A stretch of DNA of 20,047 nt from Mesotaenium endlicherianum. Its lineage: Eukaryota > Streptophyta > Zygnematophyceae > Zygnematales > Mesotaeniaceae. Every line of letters starts with the position of its first letter. Positions within the stretch are counted from its first letter, which is position 1. The position numbers and the translations under genes were made by a program. Under the pieces are notes generated by a model that was not told the origin of the DNA, did not search any database, and worked only from the letters and a program-made list of their open reading frames with translations. Shown piece by piece: positions 9,317 through 16,910 of the stretch. The DNA lies in assembly GCA_009602735.1 (NCBI GenBank), contig WELA01012669.1, positions 71,412-91,458 of the forward strand, read 5' to 3'.

Positions 9317-10316
9317 CTACCTGGGTTGCTGTGAGGACTCTTGTCTCCTCCTGCCTCCCCCCAGCAAACCAAAACAAGAACTAGGACGCGGCGCAGGCAG
9401 CTGCTGGGAAGCTGGACCCTCGCGCTGGGAATACCAGGTTGTACCAGGCGGGGCGCGGCCGTCGCCATCGGAATCTCGATCCATGTCGTCATAGGACGGG
9501 TCCATCTCAGGATGACAAGCCTGGGCGTAAAGGGGAGTCAGGGCTTGTGTCTGCAGGAGAAGCCACGTCAAGACGTTGGCATCGATAGCCTGGCCGAGGA
9601 GACGCACGCGGTTGACCTCGGTGATGCCGTCCACCTGTGTGAGGTGCGGAGGGAAGCCCATCGCACGCTCCATCTCCACGGCACGGGGTCGTTGGAACAT
9701 GCCAGTCTCAAGGTCAATGATCATGCCGCGCTGGTCGCCCACGTAGGCCGCGCTGCCGTAGCGACTCACGAACGTCGGAAGCGCCCGCGTGACGTCGCGG
9801 AGGACCTCACACTGGGCCTGAGAAGGATGCGAGAGGGCGACCACGCGCTGGGCCAGGCGCGCCACGTCAAGGATGGAGTCAACGTTGCGCGTGTGGCGTG
9901 GATGTGCGGCCGCGAATGCCTCAAGCGTGCCTGGCATGGCCAGGTTGGTGAAGTAGGCGCGCACACGATGCGCGAAGGAACCAATCTGAGCTGCATTGAT
10001 GACTGCCTCACGACCAACGTAGCTGCTGCAGAGGGAAAAGTCGGCGCTGACGTTGGGCCGAGAATCGTGGCGGACAGCCACGTTTTCCAACACCAAGGCA
10101 AGTGTGTGCGGCGGCTGGCGGTCCTCAACCATGTTGAGGACGCGGAGAAAGTGCCAGAACAAGGCCGTACGCGGGTCACCGAGCGCGTTGCCTCGTCCCG
10201 CAATGGAGAAGCCCTGGCACTCCCAGCCAGCAATGATGAGGTCGATGGGCCCGAGGCGCGTGATGTGCTCGGCGGTAATGTCGCGAATGTCCATGGGCCA
10301 GTCAGTCTGGGGCGCG
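9317..10316 (-). CDS. DNMT3-like cytosine-5 DNA methyltransferase, catalytic and C-terminal part
   Basis: This segment transfers methyl groups to cytosine in DNA, if active. In sense it begins with DIRDITAEHI, then the catalytic loop PIDLIIAGWECQGFS (10206-10240). The nucleophile Cys is present, but the usual preceding Pro is Glu. Motif VI (LENV) is near 10082, motif VIII with AHRVRAYFTNL near 9945-9975, and motifs IX-X with EMERAMGFPPH and RLLGQAIDANVLTW near 9562-9690. Motif wording and spacing resemble the DNMT3 clade, not DNMT1 or CMT. The upstream half, with motif I, is in another frame (10302-11597). After the domain the frame continues through an acidic stretch and TAG 9317-9319 straight into the RT linker, so the enzyme is part of Gag-Pol. 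It may methylate the element's own or host DNA. Confidence 0.9.
10301..10308 (-). other. Frame change (+1) at GAC TGA C inside the methyltransferase
   Basis: The upstream frame ends at GAC TGA CTG and the downstream frame is +1. Skipping the T of TGA would join the two halves with nothing missing from the fold. TGA followed by C is the weak stop context used by known +1 recoding sites. The same octamer ACTGACTG lies at the element 1 Gag/Pol shift. A simple one-base insertion would look the same. Confidence 0.55.
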
Positions 10317-11597
10317 GTAGAAGGCATGCTCGGGGAAGAGGTCTGGGAAACGCTCGTGGCATAAGGCCATCTGCCTGCGGGCGACCTGCTGCGCCTCGCC
10401 ATCGGGGTCCACGTAGACGTACCGACGTACGGGGATGCCAGCCTGCAGGGTGGCCAACAACCCTGTCGCAATGCCGGCGAAGAGCTCGACAAGGACAATG
10501 CCGCCGGGACGCTCGTCGAGCTGTGCGGTGTAGATAGGCGTAGGAAGGGGGCGACAGCCCAGGGCGGGATCGCCGGCGTGCGCTGGCGGTGGATAGGAGC
10601 GCAGCAGACTGTGCTGATGGGGCGCCATGCGAAGGGCCACCACGGCGAGCTCTGCGTAGTGGCGAGTAAGTCGGGGAATGAGCTCGAGCAGCGGCTGCGG
10701 GCGAGCCGTGCGAGAATGTGCCTGATAAGTGCGCCAGCGCGCACGCGCGTCCTGCAAGGCCTCCTCGGGCACTGGGCGGGCCAGAGCCTGCACGTTGCGC
10801 ACGCACTGCTGCTGCCACCGGTCCCTCGTCCTGTAGTCTGCGTGATGTGAAGCGGCGTGGGCCAGCTGCTCTGTGGCGGTGCGCTGGGGCAGCTGGGAAT
10901 GCTGATCAAAGTAAGAACGCTGACGCTCGCGCAGATCCGCCTGAAGGGGCACTGTGCAAACGGAGCGCTCGTCCCAATGTGCTGCCTGTCGAGGACGGAC
11001 GAGCTGGCGTGGGGCGAGTTGGACTTGCAGGCGCAGCGGCGAAAGAGATGCGAGTTGGACGCGCTCCCGCTGGCTGCGCTGCATGGGCCCTGCGTGTGTT
11101 GCGTGCGGATGGGGATGACGGTCGCAAAGGCGCGCAGCGGTGCGGGCCACCTTATGAGGGGGTGACCCAGACGGCCCGTCGCCGGCTATGCGACTGCGCG
11201 GGACGTCGGCAGGCCAGCCAGGCGGCGTGTGGTATAATGCGTGAGCTGCAGTGGTGGCGGAAGACTGTGCGTCATGCTCGCGGGTGCGGAGATTGCGCGG
11301 ACCGTCATACGGCGGTGTGACTGAGCGCGGGCGCGTCTTGCGCAAAGGAGTGACCTCTCTCTCCTCGCAAAGAGGAGGGGCCTCCCGTGCGTCCCTGGGA
11401 GTGCCGTGCAGAGGCGTGACCTCGCGGGCAGCCCTGGTATGCTCGCGGATCGGAGTGACCTCGCGTGCGCGCCGGTCTAGTGGCAGAGTGCGGCGTGCAA
11501 AGCGTAGAGCTGGCCCGCGTAGGGGGAAGGACCTGTACGCCGAGGACCGAGGATGCTGGTCTCGGCCACTGCCTGCTGCGCACGTCCGGCTTGCGGG
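10302..11597 (-). CDS. Methyltransferase N-terminal part with Arg/Gln-rich linker
   Basis: This frame is open from 11597 to TGA 10302-10304. The first third is Arg-rich with three REVTP-like repeats (about 11345-11470). Next comes a Gln/Arg/Ala-rich helical region (for example QQQCVRNVQALARP). The methyltransferase SAM-binding motif I follows, with VELFAGIATGLL at about 10456-10502 and the YVYVDPDGEA region that should contact the cofactor. The GIATGLL wording is typical of DNMT3-type enzymes. It ends in YRAPD and TGA C. The catalytic half resumes in the +1 frame at that point. No separate start is likely, because the upstream protease linker is one frame away with only an indel or shift between (11350-11600). 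Confidence 0.85.
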   Translation of the reverse strand, partial: PASRTCAAGSGRDQHPRSSAYRSFPLRGPALRFARRTLPLDRRAREVTPIREHTRAAREVTPLHGTPRDAREAPPLCEEREVTPLRKTRPRSVTPPYDGPRNLRTREHDAQSSATTAAHALYHTPPGWPADVPRSRIAGDGPSGSPPHKVARTAARLCDRHPHPHATHAGPMQRSQRERVQLASLSPLRLQVQLAPRQLVRPRQAAHWDERSVCTVPLQADLRERQRSYFDQHSQLPQRTATEQLAHAASHHADYRTRDRWQQQCVRNVQALARPVPEEALQDARARWRTYQAHSRTARPQPLLELIPRLTRHYAELAVVALRMAPHQHSLLRSYPPPAHAGDPALGCRPLPTPIYTAQLDERPGGIVLVELFAGIATGLLATLQAGIPVRRYVYVDPDGEAQQVARRQMALCHERFPDLFPEHAFYRAPD

Positions 11598-12760
11598 TCA
11601 ATGGCAGAGGCGGTGCTCCAGCACAGGCTGTTGCCAGCGAACAAGTGCGTGACGTCACGGCACTCGTTGCTGGTCGAACAGTCGTGCTGTATCGGACGAC
11701 TAGGCTCGCCGGCGCATGGATGGGCTCGACAGGGATTGGCCGTGATCTCGTGAGAGAGAGAACTGAAGCCGGGAGGCCCTGTAGGCTGGCGTCGGACGCG
11801 AGCTGTAGGCGTGGGCAGCGGTGGCTCTGCTGACGGCTGGGCTGCGGGCTCCTCTACGGCCTCCTGGGACCACTCCTGCCACTCCTCCTCCTCGCTGCTT
11901 AATGACGCGTCATCGCACCTGCCTGGGAACGCTGCCTGCCTCATGGCCTCATCCTCTGAAGTGGTAGTGCGTGGCCACGAGTCGCCTGTCCTGTGCAACG
12001 ATGCGGGTGAGGGCGACTGGGATGCCATGCAGTACTGGATGGCGATCCCCACAGGCACATCATGCCGTACGCGGACGTGTGATCTCGAGGAGGGTCCGCT
12101 TGTCGCAGGAGGCTGTGGCCTAGGTATGGCTGCTGCGGCTGTCGCTGCGTCATGAGCGTGCGCTGCAGCAGTAAGGGCCGCCGTGGCAACGGCGTGTGCC
12201 TCTACGGCGTCTGCCGCCATCTGACGCATCATGGCGTTATGCGCGGCGTAGATCCGCACTGTCTCCCTCGCTTGTGCGGCCAGAGCGTCAGCCTGCTCCT
12301 GGGGCGTGAGGTGGAGCTCGGCACCAAACAGCTCGAGATCCTCCTCCTGCGTCTCCAGGAAGTCGGCGCCGACGGAGACCTCGTCATCCTCGGCTCCCCC
12401 CTTATCGGTCTAAACTACAGACCGACCATCATCCAGCCCCATGAAGCCGTAGAGGGCGGACTCAGCTGAGCGACGATCCAAGATGTCAAATGGCATAGAT
12501 GCAGTGCGGGTCCCCCCCGACTACCAGTCGGGTCGATAGGATACCTGCTCCACCCAGTTATCCACTGCGGCGCCGATAGGAAAGAGCACGTCCTGGCCAA
12601 GGAGCACGTTGAAGGTCTCGGAGCGCGTGACCAACGCATGCCGGTGGATGGTTGTCTCATCCGGAGTGCCGGGCCAAAAGGTGAAGCGAAGGGCCAGCTG
12701 CGTGCGCCCGATGACGGTCTCGGACGTGCCGGCAGCGGTGTTGATCCGCGTAGGCGAATC
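11477..12760 (-). CDS. pol: Element 2 protease C-terminal part and acidic linker
   Basis: This continues the Gag-protease frame across TAG 12761. The first 80 or so codons, including NVLLGQDVLFPIGA, complete the aspartic protease fold. The LLGQDVL segment matches the second hydrophobic-Gly element of retropepsins. TAGs follow at 12521 (after RPDW) and 12410 (after RSVV). The remainder is an acidic, then Ala/His-rich, then Ser/Pro-rich linker with an SSEEEEWQEW patch and no recognised domain. The frame ends at TAG 11477, but the methyltransferase lies in a different frame, so a -1 change must occur between about 11597 and 11350. A C5 run near 11524 is a possible slip site. Confidence 0.75.
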
Positions 12761-15700
12761 CTATAGGTCGGCTGACGAGAGGCCCAACAGGCGGAAGTAG
12801 CTCAAGCTGATGAGGACTGGCTGGGCGCCAGTGTCAAACATGATGCGCTGCGGGGCCTGCGTGTTGACCAGCACGATGCCCTGCGAAATATCCAAAAACG
12901 CAGCGTTAGGCGTGCTGATCATCCTGCGCTCATGCGCAGGTCGCGCGGGTGCGGAGAGCACCGCGCCTGCCGCATTTGACGTTGGCCTGCTATCAGAGGC
13001 GCGCTGGCTGGCCCTGCGCGACTGAAGCAGTAGCTGGGTAGCCTCCCGTGTGGCTTCCATCGACACGCCGAGCTCTGCAAAGGAGACTGCGGGCATGCGG
13101 TGAAGCGCCAGCAAGATGACCTCGGCGCTGAGCTGCACCGTGGTCATCGGCGAGGCCATCACGTGAGGCGCGAAGGCCGCTGGCGCTGCTGGCGTGTCCA
13201 GCACGCGGAACGAGCGGGGCAGACGCGGCGCCTCCTCCGTGCGACGCCCCTGATCCGGCCCGGCGCGCTTCTGTGCCACTGCTGGGCGTCCGGCTGCCAC
13301 CAAAGCGTGCTTGCGTCGTGCGCTGCCGTCTGCTGTGCGGCCTCCAAGTGGCAATGTGCGTGCGCAACAGGCCAAAATGGGGCTGTACGCGACGGCAACA
13401 GCAGGCACGGCCGCTGGTACCGCGGGCAGACGAACGGCTGGCACACGTGGCGCTGGCATACCTGGCGCTGGTACTCCCAGCGCGGACGCACCTGGCGCTG
13501 GCGCGCTCGGCGCGGGCGCTCCTGAGCATGCTTGCGCAGTCGTCGGTGCAGGCGCCAGGCTTGCTGGCTCAGCTGTCGGTGCTGGCGCTGCCTCAGCGAC
13601 CGGAAGGCCGCCAGGTGGCACTGGCCCACCCGATAATGGTGTCGTGAGATGCACTGGCTCGGGTCCTCCTGCAGCTGGCGCCTCGGCGAACAGTGGTGCC
13701 TCCGGTGGAGCGGCTGCGAATGCCAGCGCTGCTTCGGGCGCAGATGCTTTGGCCGCTGGCGCAAACGCCAGAGCTGGCGCAGGCTTGGCTGCTGGCAGCC
13801 TGACAAGTGGCGCTTCGAGGACGCCCCTGGGCCTGCAAGGTCGCGTCGCCCGACCGGTGTCGGTGTCGGTATTGGCTGCCCCAAGCAAGGTACGTGGCGC
13901 CCTCCAGGTAGCGCGCGCGCTCGCCGGGACCCTTGCCATGCTTATCGCGCAGTCCCAAGGGTTTTGTGCGCAGCCAAGGTTTAAGCGCTGGCTATGCGCA
14001 GCCGTGTTCGTGCTGTCGCAGCTCCGAACGGGGACGCAACCACACAGCACGATTGAAGATGTCGCTCCCTGACTCGAGATGATAGTCGCGGCCGCCAGAT
14101 CTGCGCTGGCTGGGCCGGACTTCGTGCGCGTGCCAAATGGCGGCACATGTGCGCAGCTGCAGTGCGCAGTTGCTGACGTGGCTGCCGTGAGGTGGTCGGA
14201 TGGCTGGCTTCTGAGCGGGCCCCGCAATGTGGTGCGCGGCGTGTGCGGGCGTGGGTAGACATGCGCAGGTGTGCCGCTGCCGCCAAGCAAGATCTCGCCA
14301 GCCGTGCACGCGTCAGGTGAAACGGCTGCTGGCGCGGCCGCCAGGACTGGCGCAGGTGCGATTGCTGGGGGGATGCCAAGTGGCGCCTCCCAATCGCTCG
14401 TGAGGTTGCGGGGGCTGGTGTCCGGTCCAACATCCAGGTCGGTGTTGGCTGCCTTGGACGCTGCTCGCGACGCCCTCCCCCCGATGCGTGCGTACGCCAA
14501 AGCCCCCGTAGCGCGAATTGCATCGGCGCGAGGGTTTTGTGCGCAGCCAGGGTTTAAGCCCAGGCTTTGCGCAGCCGTGAGCGTGCCATCGGCGCTCCAC
14601 ACGGCAATCTGGCCGCACAGCGCAATCAGGGATGCCCCCTCCTGATTGGGAATGGCGATCGCGGCCGCCGAATCTGCGCTGGCCGTGCCAGGCTGCGTGC
14701 GCGCGCCACTTGGAAGGACAAGGACGTGTGCGCAGCTGGCGTGCGCAGCTGCTGCTGTGGCTGCCGGGCTACGGTCCCGTAGCTGGCTGCCCGGCAAGCC
14801 TTGTGCCGTCGTGTGCGGTGTGAGCGGACAAGTGAGAGCGCGAGTGTGCGCGTGACTGCCGACAGGAGCGGCCTGGCCTGTTGGACACGCGGCAAGTGTC
14901 AGCGCTTGCTGGAACCTGCTGCTTGCAGCAACCAGCAGGGGGCCATCATCCCAACGTTGCCGGCTGGTGCGTAGGTCTGCGCCTGGGCTGGCGACGCGCA
15001 AAGTGGGGGGCGTTGCAGCCGTGTGTGCTGTAGTCGTGGTACTCAGTTGGCGAGCGCACCCTGTCGCGACAGCCGTCGCTGCGCAGACTGTCGAAGGCAC
15101 TGCTGGCGTCAACAGGGCGGCACAGGCCAGAGGGGCTGCGGGAGCCTGCGGCTGTGCTGGCGTGTGTGCCGGACCGTCAAGGGACGCGTCGGAAGCTACA
15201 GCATCTGTGACGCAGAGTAGCGGGACCGCGTGTGCCTGCAGCCTGCCATCTGGAAGCCCGACCGGATGAGTGCAGCGGCTGCTGACGGACATCAGCGCAG
15301 AGTGCGCAGGTCTGGCAGAAGCGTCGGCGCAGACATCTGCAGCGCTGGTCGCCGTAGCTCTGTCGTGGGGCGGGCGCGTGCGAGGCTGCAGAGCTGCTGT
15401 AGCGCCAGGTGCCAGCCTCTGGGGCTGCCACGTGTTGGCGTCATGAAAGTGCGCAGGAGCTGCGCAGGCGCCAGCTGTCGGAGCTGGAGCGTCGGATGGC
15501 GGGACGCGTGCGAAGAGGGCTCCGCACGCGTCGTAACCGTCGGTGGCGACGAGGCCGTGGAGTCTGGCGATCTCTGCGTTGGCCTCTACGAGGGCGTTGC
15601 TGACGTCGTCAAAACTGTAGTAATCGGCTCCGAGGGTCAGCGCGGCGTCCATCGTAGCCGAGGCTGCAGTCATCGAGGGGCGTCCACCCGTGCGAGGGTT

Positions 15701-15955
15701 ACGCATGCCCCGAAGTCCTGCTGCTGGCGCAGGGCCGTCACGAGCGCGTCCATTCTCGGCGTCGCGCTTCTTCTGCAGGCATACGATCTGCAGGTGGCCG
15801 GTCTTGCCATAGTAGGTGCAATCACCGGGCTTGCCATGCTGCGCAATAGTGCAGTTCTGGCGAGAGTGGCCCGTCTTCCCGCAAGACCAACAGGGGTCGC
15901 TCGTCGTGGCGGCCATGGAAATGCGGCCACGCAAAGCCCCGCGCTGCTGGGTCTG
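12761..15955 (-). CDS. gag: Element 2 nucleocapsid, long Ala/Pro linker and aspartic protease
   Basis: This segment is in frame with the capsid across TAG 15956. It opens with a good CCHC knuckle (CWSCGKTGHSRQNC) and a second one with Cys-to-Tyr at the second ligand (CTYYGKTGHLQIVC). About 900 residues of Ala/Pro/Thr-rich, disordered-looking sequence follow. They contain a tandem duplication of about 191 codons (13750-14860) and short PAPG-type repeats near 13430-13530. The aspartic protease active site IMFDTGAQPVLISL is near 12808-12850, and the frame meets TAG at 12761 soon after. No stop of any kind interrupts these 1,057 codons. The linker has no recognised function. Its length is far above normal Gag-Pol spacers. 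Confidence 0.85.
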   Translation of the reverse strand, partial: QTQQRGALRGRISMAATTSDPCWSCGKTGHSRQNCTIAQHGKPGDCTYYGKTGHLQIVCLQKKRDAENGRARDGPAPAAGLRGMRNPRTGGRPSMTAASATMDAALTLGADYYSFDDVSNALVEANAEIARLHGLVATDGYDACGALFARVPPSDAPAPTAGACAAPAHFHDANTWQPQRLAPGATAALQPRTRPPHDRATATSAADVCADASARPAHSALMSVSSRCTHPVGLPDGRLQAHAVPLLCVTDAVASDASLDGPAHTPAQPQAPAAPLACAALLTPAVPSTVCAATAVATGCARQLSTTTTAHTAATPPTLRVASPGADLRTSRQRWDDGPLLVAASSRFQQALTLAACPTGQAAPVGSHAHTRALTCPLTPHTTAQGLPGSQLRDRSPAATAAAAHASCAHVLVLPSGARTQPGTASADSAAAIAIPNQEGASLIALCGQIAVWSADGTLTAAQSLGLNPGCAQNPRADAIRATGALAYARIGGRASRAASKAANTDLDVGPDTSPRNLTSDWEAPLGIPPAIAPAPVLAAAPAAVSPDACTAGEILLGGSGTPAHVYPRPHTPRTTLRGPLRSQPSDHLTAATSATAHCSCAHVPPFGTRTKSGPASADLAAATIISSQGATSSIVLCGCVPVRSCDSTNTAAHSQRLNLGCAQNPWDCAISMARVPASARATWRAPRTLLGAANTDTDTGRATRPCRPRGVLEAPLVRLPAAKPAPALAFAPAAKASAPEAALAFAAAPPEAPLFAEAPAAGGPEPVHLTTPLSGGPVPPGGLPVAEAAPAPTAEPASLAPAPTTAQACSGAPAPSAPAPGASALGVPAPGMPAPRVPAVRLPAVPAAVPAVAVAYSPILACCARTLPLGGRTADGSARRKHALVAAGRPAVAQKRAGPDQGRRTEEAPRLPRSFRVLDTPAAPAAFAPHVMASPMTTVQLSAEVILLALHRMPAVSFAELGVSMEATREATQLLLQSRRASQRASDSRPTSNAAGAVLSAPARPAHERRMISTPNAAFLDISQGIVLVNTQAPQRIMFDTGAQPVLISLSYFRLLGLSSADL
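13750..14860. repeat. Tandem in-frame duplication, about 573 bp unit
   Basis: Two diverged copies lie head to tail. GGGTTTTGTGCGCAGCCA occurs at 14532 and, with a change, at 13959. AAGTGGCGC occurs at 14378 and 13805. Both pairs are 573 bp apart, exactly 191 codons, so the frame is kept. Another pair is 579 bp apart, showing a two-codon indel. Outer edges are approximate. Confidence 0.8.
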
Positions 15956-16861
15956 CTAGGACAGCTGAGAGCGCTGAGGCTGCTGCTGCAGGGGCTGGCG
16001 AGCCGGAGCTGGGCGCATCGTCGTGGATGGCAGCACCAAAGACTCCTGGCGTACGCCCGTGGATGCAAGGTCTACACGATCGCTAATGTTGCTCCGTGCG
16101 GTGGCCAAGCTCTGCTTCTCAACTGAGAGGTAAGCGTCCTCCAACGAGTACTCGGAGCCGATGTGGTAGATGAGAGGAGCCATGGCTCGCTCCCTCAAAC
16201 GTGGCTCTACGGCGCGCAAGAAGATCTCCGCTGCTTCCCGGTCAGTGACGGTGCCAACGTCTCGGCGAAGGTGCGTCAAGCGGCGGTACATCATGCGGAT
16301 CGTCTTGTTCTTGCGGCGGAAGAAGTGGTGCAGCTCGTACACCTTCTCCTCGGTCGCGGCCTGGAACTCCTTCCTGAGGACGTCCCAGAAGGCCTTGACC
16401 GGATCAACGAGGAGGGTCTCCACTGGGGGTTCCCCCACAGGCTCTGTGCGTGCGTAGATCTTGTCACCCTTCTCACGAAATGTGTCACGGGCCTCGTAGA
16501 GGAGATAGCGCATGAGCGTATAGAACACGTCGCGCTTAGTGAGCGCGGGCGTCTTAAGCCTCGCGGTCACGAACTCAGCTTCGAACTCTGAGATTGTGTA
16601 TTCCAGATCACAGGTTCCTGGTCTGCCGCTGAAGCGGAAGAGGGAGGACCTGTCAGTCTTGACCTCGTGGTCACCTGCCATGGGATACCAGGAATCGTGG
16701 TGAGCCCATTGGGAAGACGGCTCAGGGACAATTACAGGAAGCACGAGTGCCGGTTGCTCCCCTTCAGAGGGTTCAGTGACAGTACTGAGATCGGAGTCTG
16801 AGTCTTCTTCACTAACCCCTTCGTAGAAAGGCTGGTAAGCAAACCCACTACAGGCAGGCAT
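15956..16861 (-). CDS. gag: Element 2 Gag capsid
   Basis: This ORF starts at ATG 16861-16859, 49 bp inside the 5' LTR block, and ends at TAG 15956-15958. It is acidic at the N-terminus (EEDSDSDLSTV), then helical with FRFSGRPGTCDLEYTI, DVFYTLMRYLL, VKAFWDVLRKEF, YELHHFFRRKNKTI and LRRDVGTVTDREAAEIFLRAV. That is the general layout of a Ty3/gypsy capsid, although no single signature proves it. The C-terminus is Gln-rich (QPLQQQPQRSQLS), and the codons after the TAG continue in the same Gln-rich style into the CCHC knuckles. The TAG is therefore either read through, or decoded as Gln, or a Gag/Pol ratio control. Confidence 0.85.
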   Translation of the reverse strand: MPACSGFAYQPFYEGVSEEDSDSDLSTVTEPSEGEQPALVLPVIVPEPSSQWAHHDSWYPMAGDHEVKTDRSSLFRFSGRPGTCDLEYTISEFEAEFVTARLKTPALTKRDVFYTLMRYLLYEARDTFREKGDKIYARTEPVGEPPVETLLVDPVKAFWDVLRKEFQAATEEKVYELHHFFRRKNKTIRMMYRRLTHLRRDVGTVTDREAAEIFLRAVEPRLRERAMAPLIYHIGSEYSLEDAYLSVEKQSLATARSNISDRVDLASTGVRQESLVLPSTTMRPAPARQPLQQQPQRSQLS

Positions 16862-16910
16862 ACGCTTGAGATTCTAATTGCGTGCAGGCGAAGAGAGACC
16901 TTTTTAGATG

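Noticed and set aside
9341..10537. Long plus-strand ORF of 398 codons
   Set aside because: It lies antisense to the methyltransferase, whose motifs are on the minus strand. GC-rich coding sequence often leaves open antisense frames.
9766..10818. Minus-strand ORF of 350 codons in a third frame
   Set aside because: It overlaps the methyltransferase but carries none of its motifs. It is a shadow frame rich in Arg, Ser and Pro.
15230..16126. Plus-strand ORF of 298 codons
   Set aside because: It is antisense to Gag/nucleocapsid, with Arg/Cys-rich composition and no family resemblance.
6014..16861. Reading the TAGs as ordinary decay of a dead element
   Set aside because: Not fully excluded, but 11 of 11 being TAG, several at Gln sites, with few other lesions and only 1.8% LTR divergence, makes plain decay a poor fit. 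CHG-biased deamination is kept as the main rival explanation.
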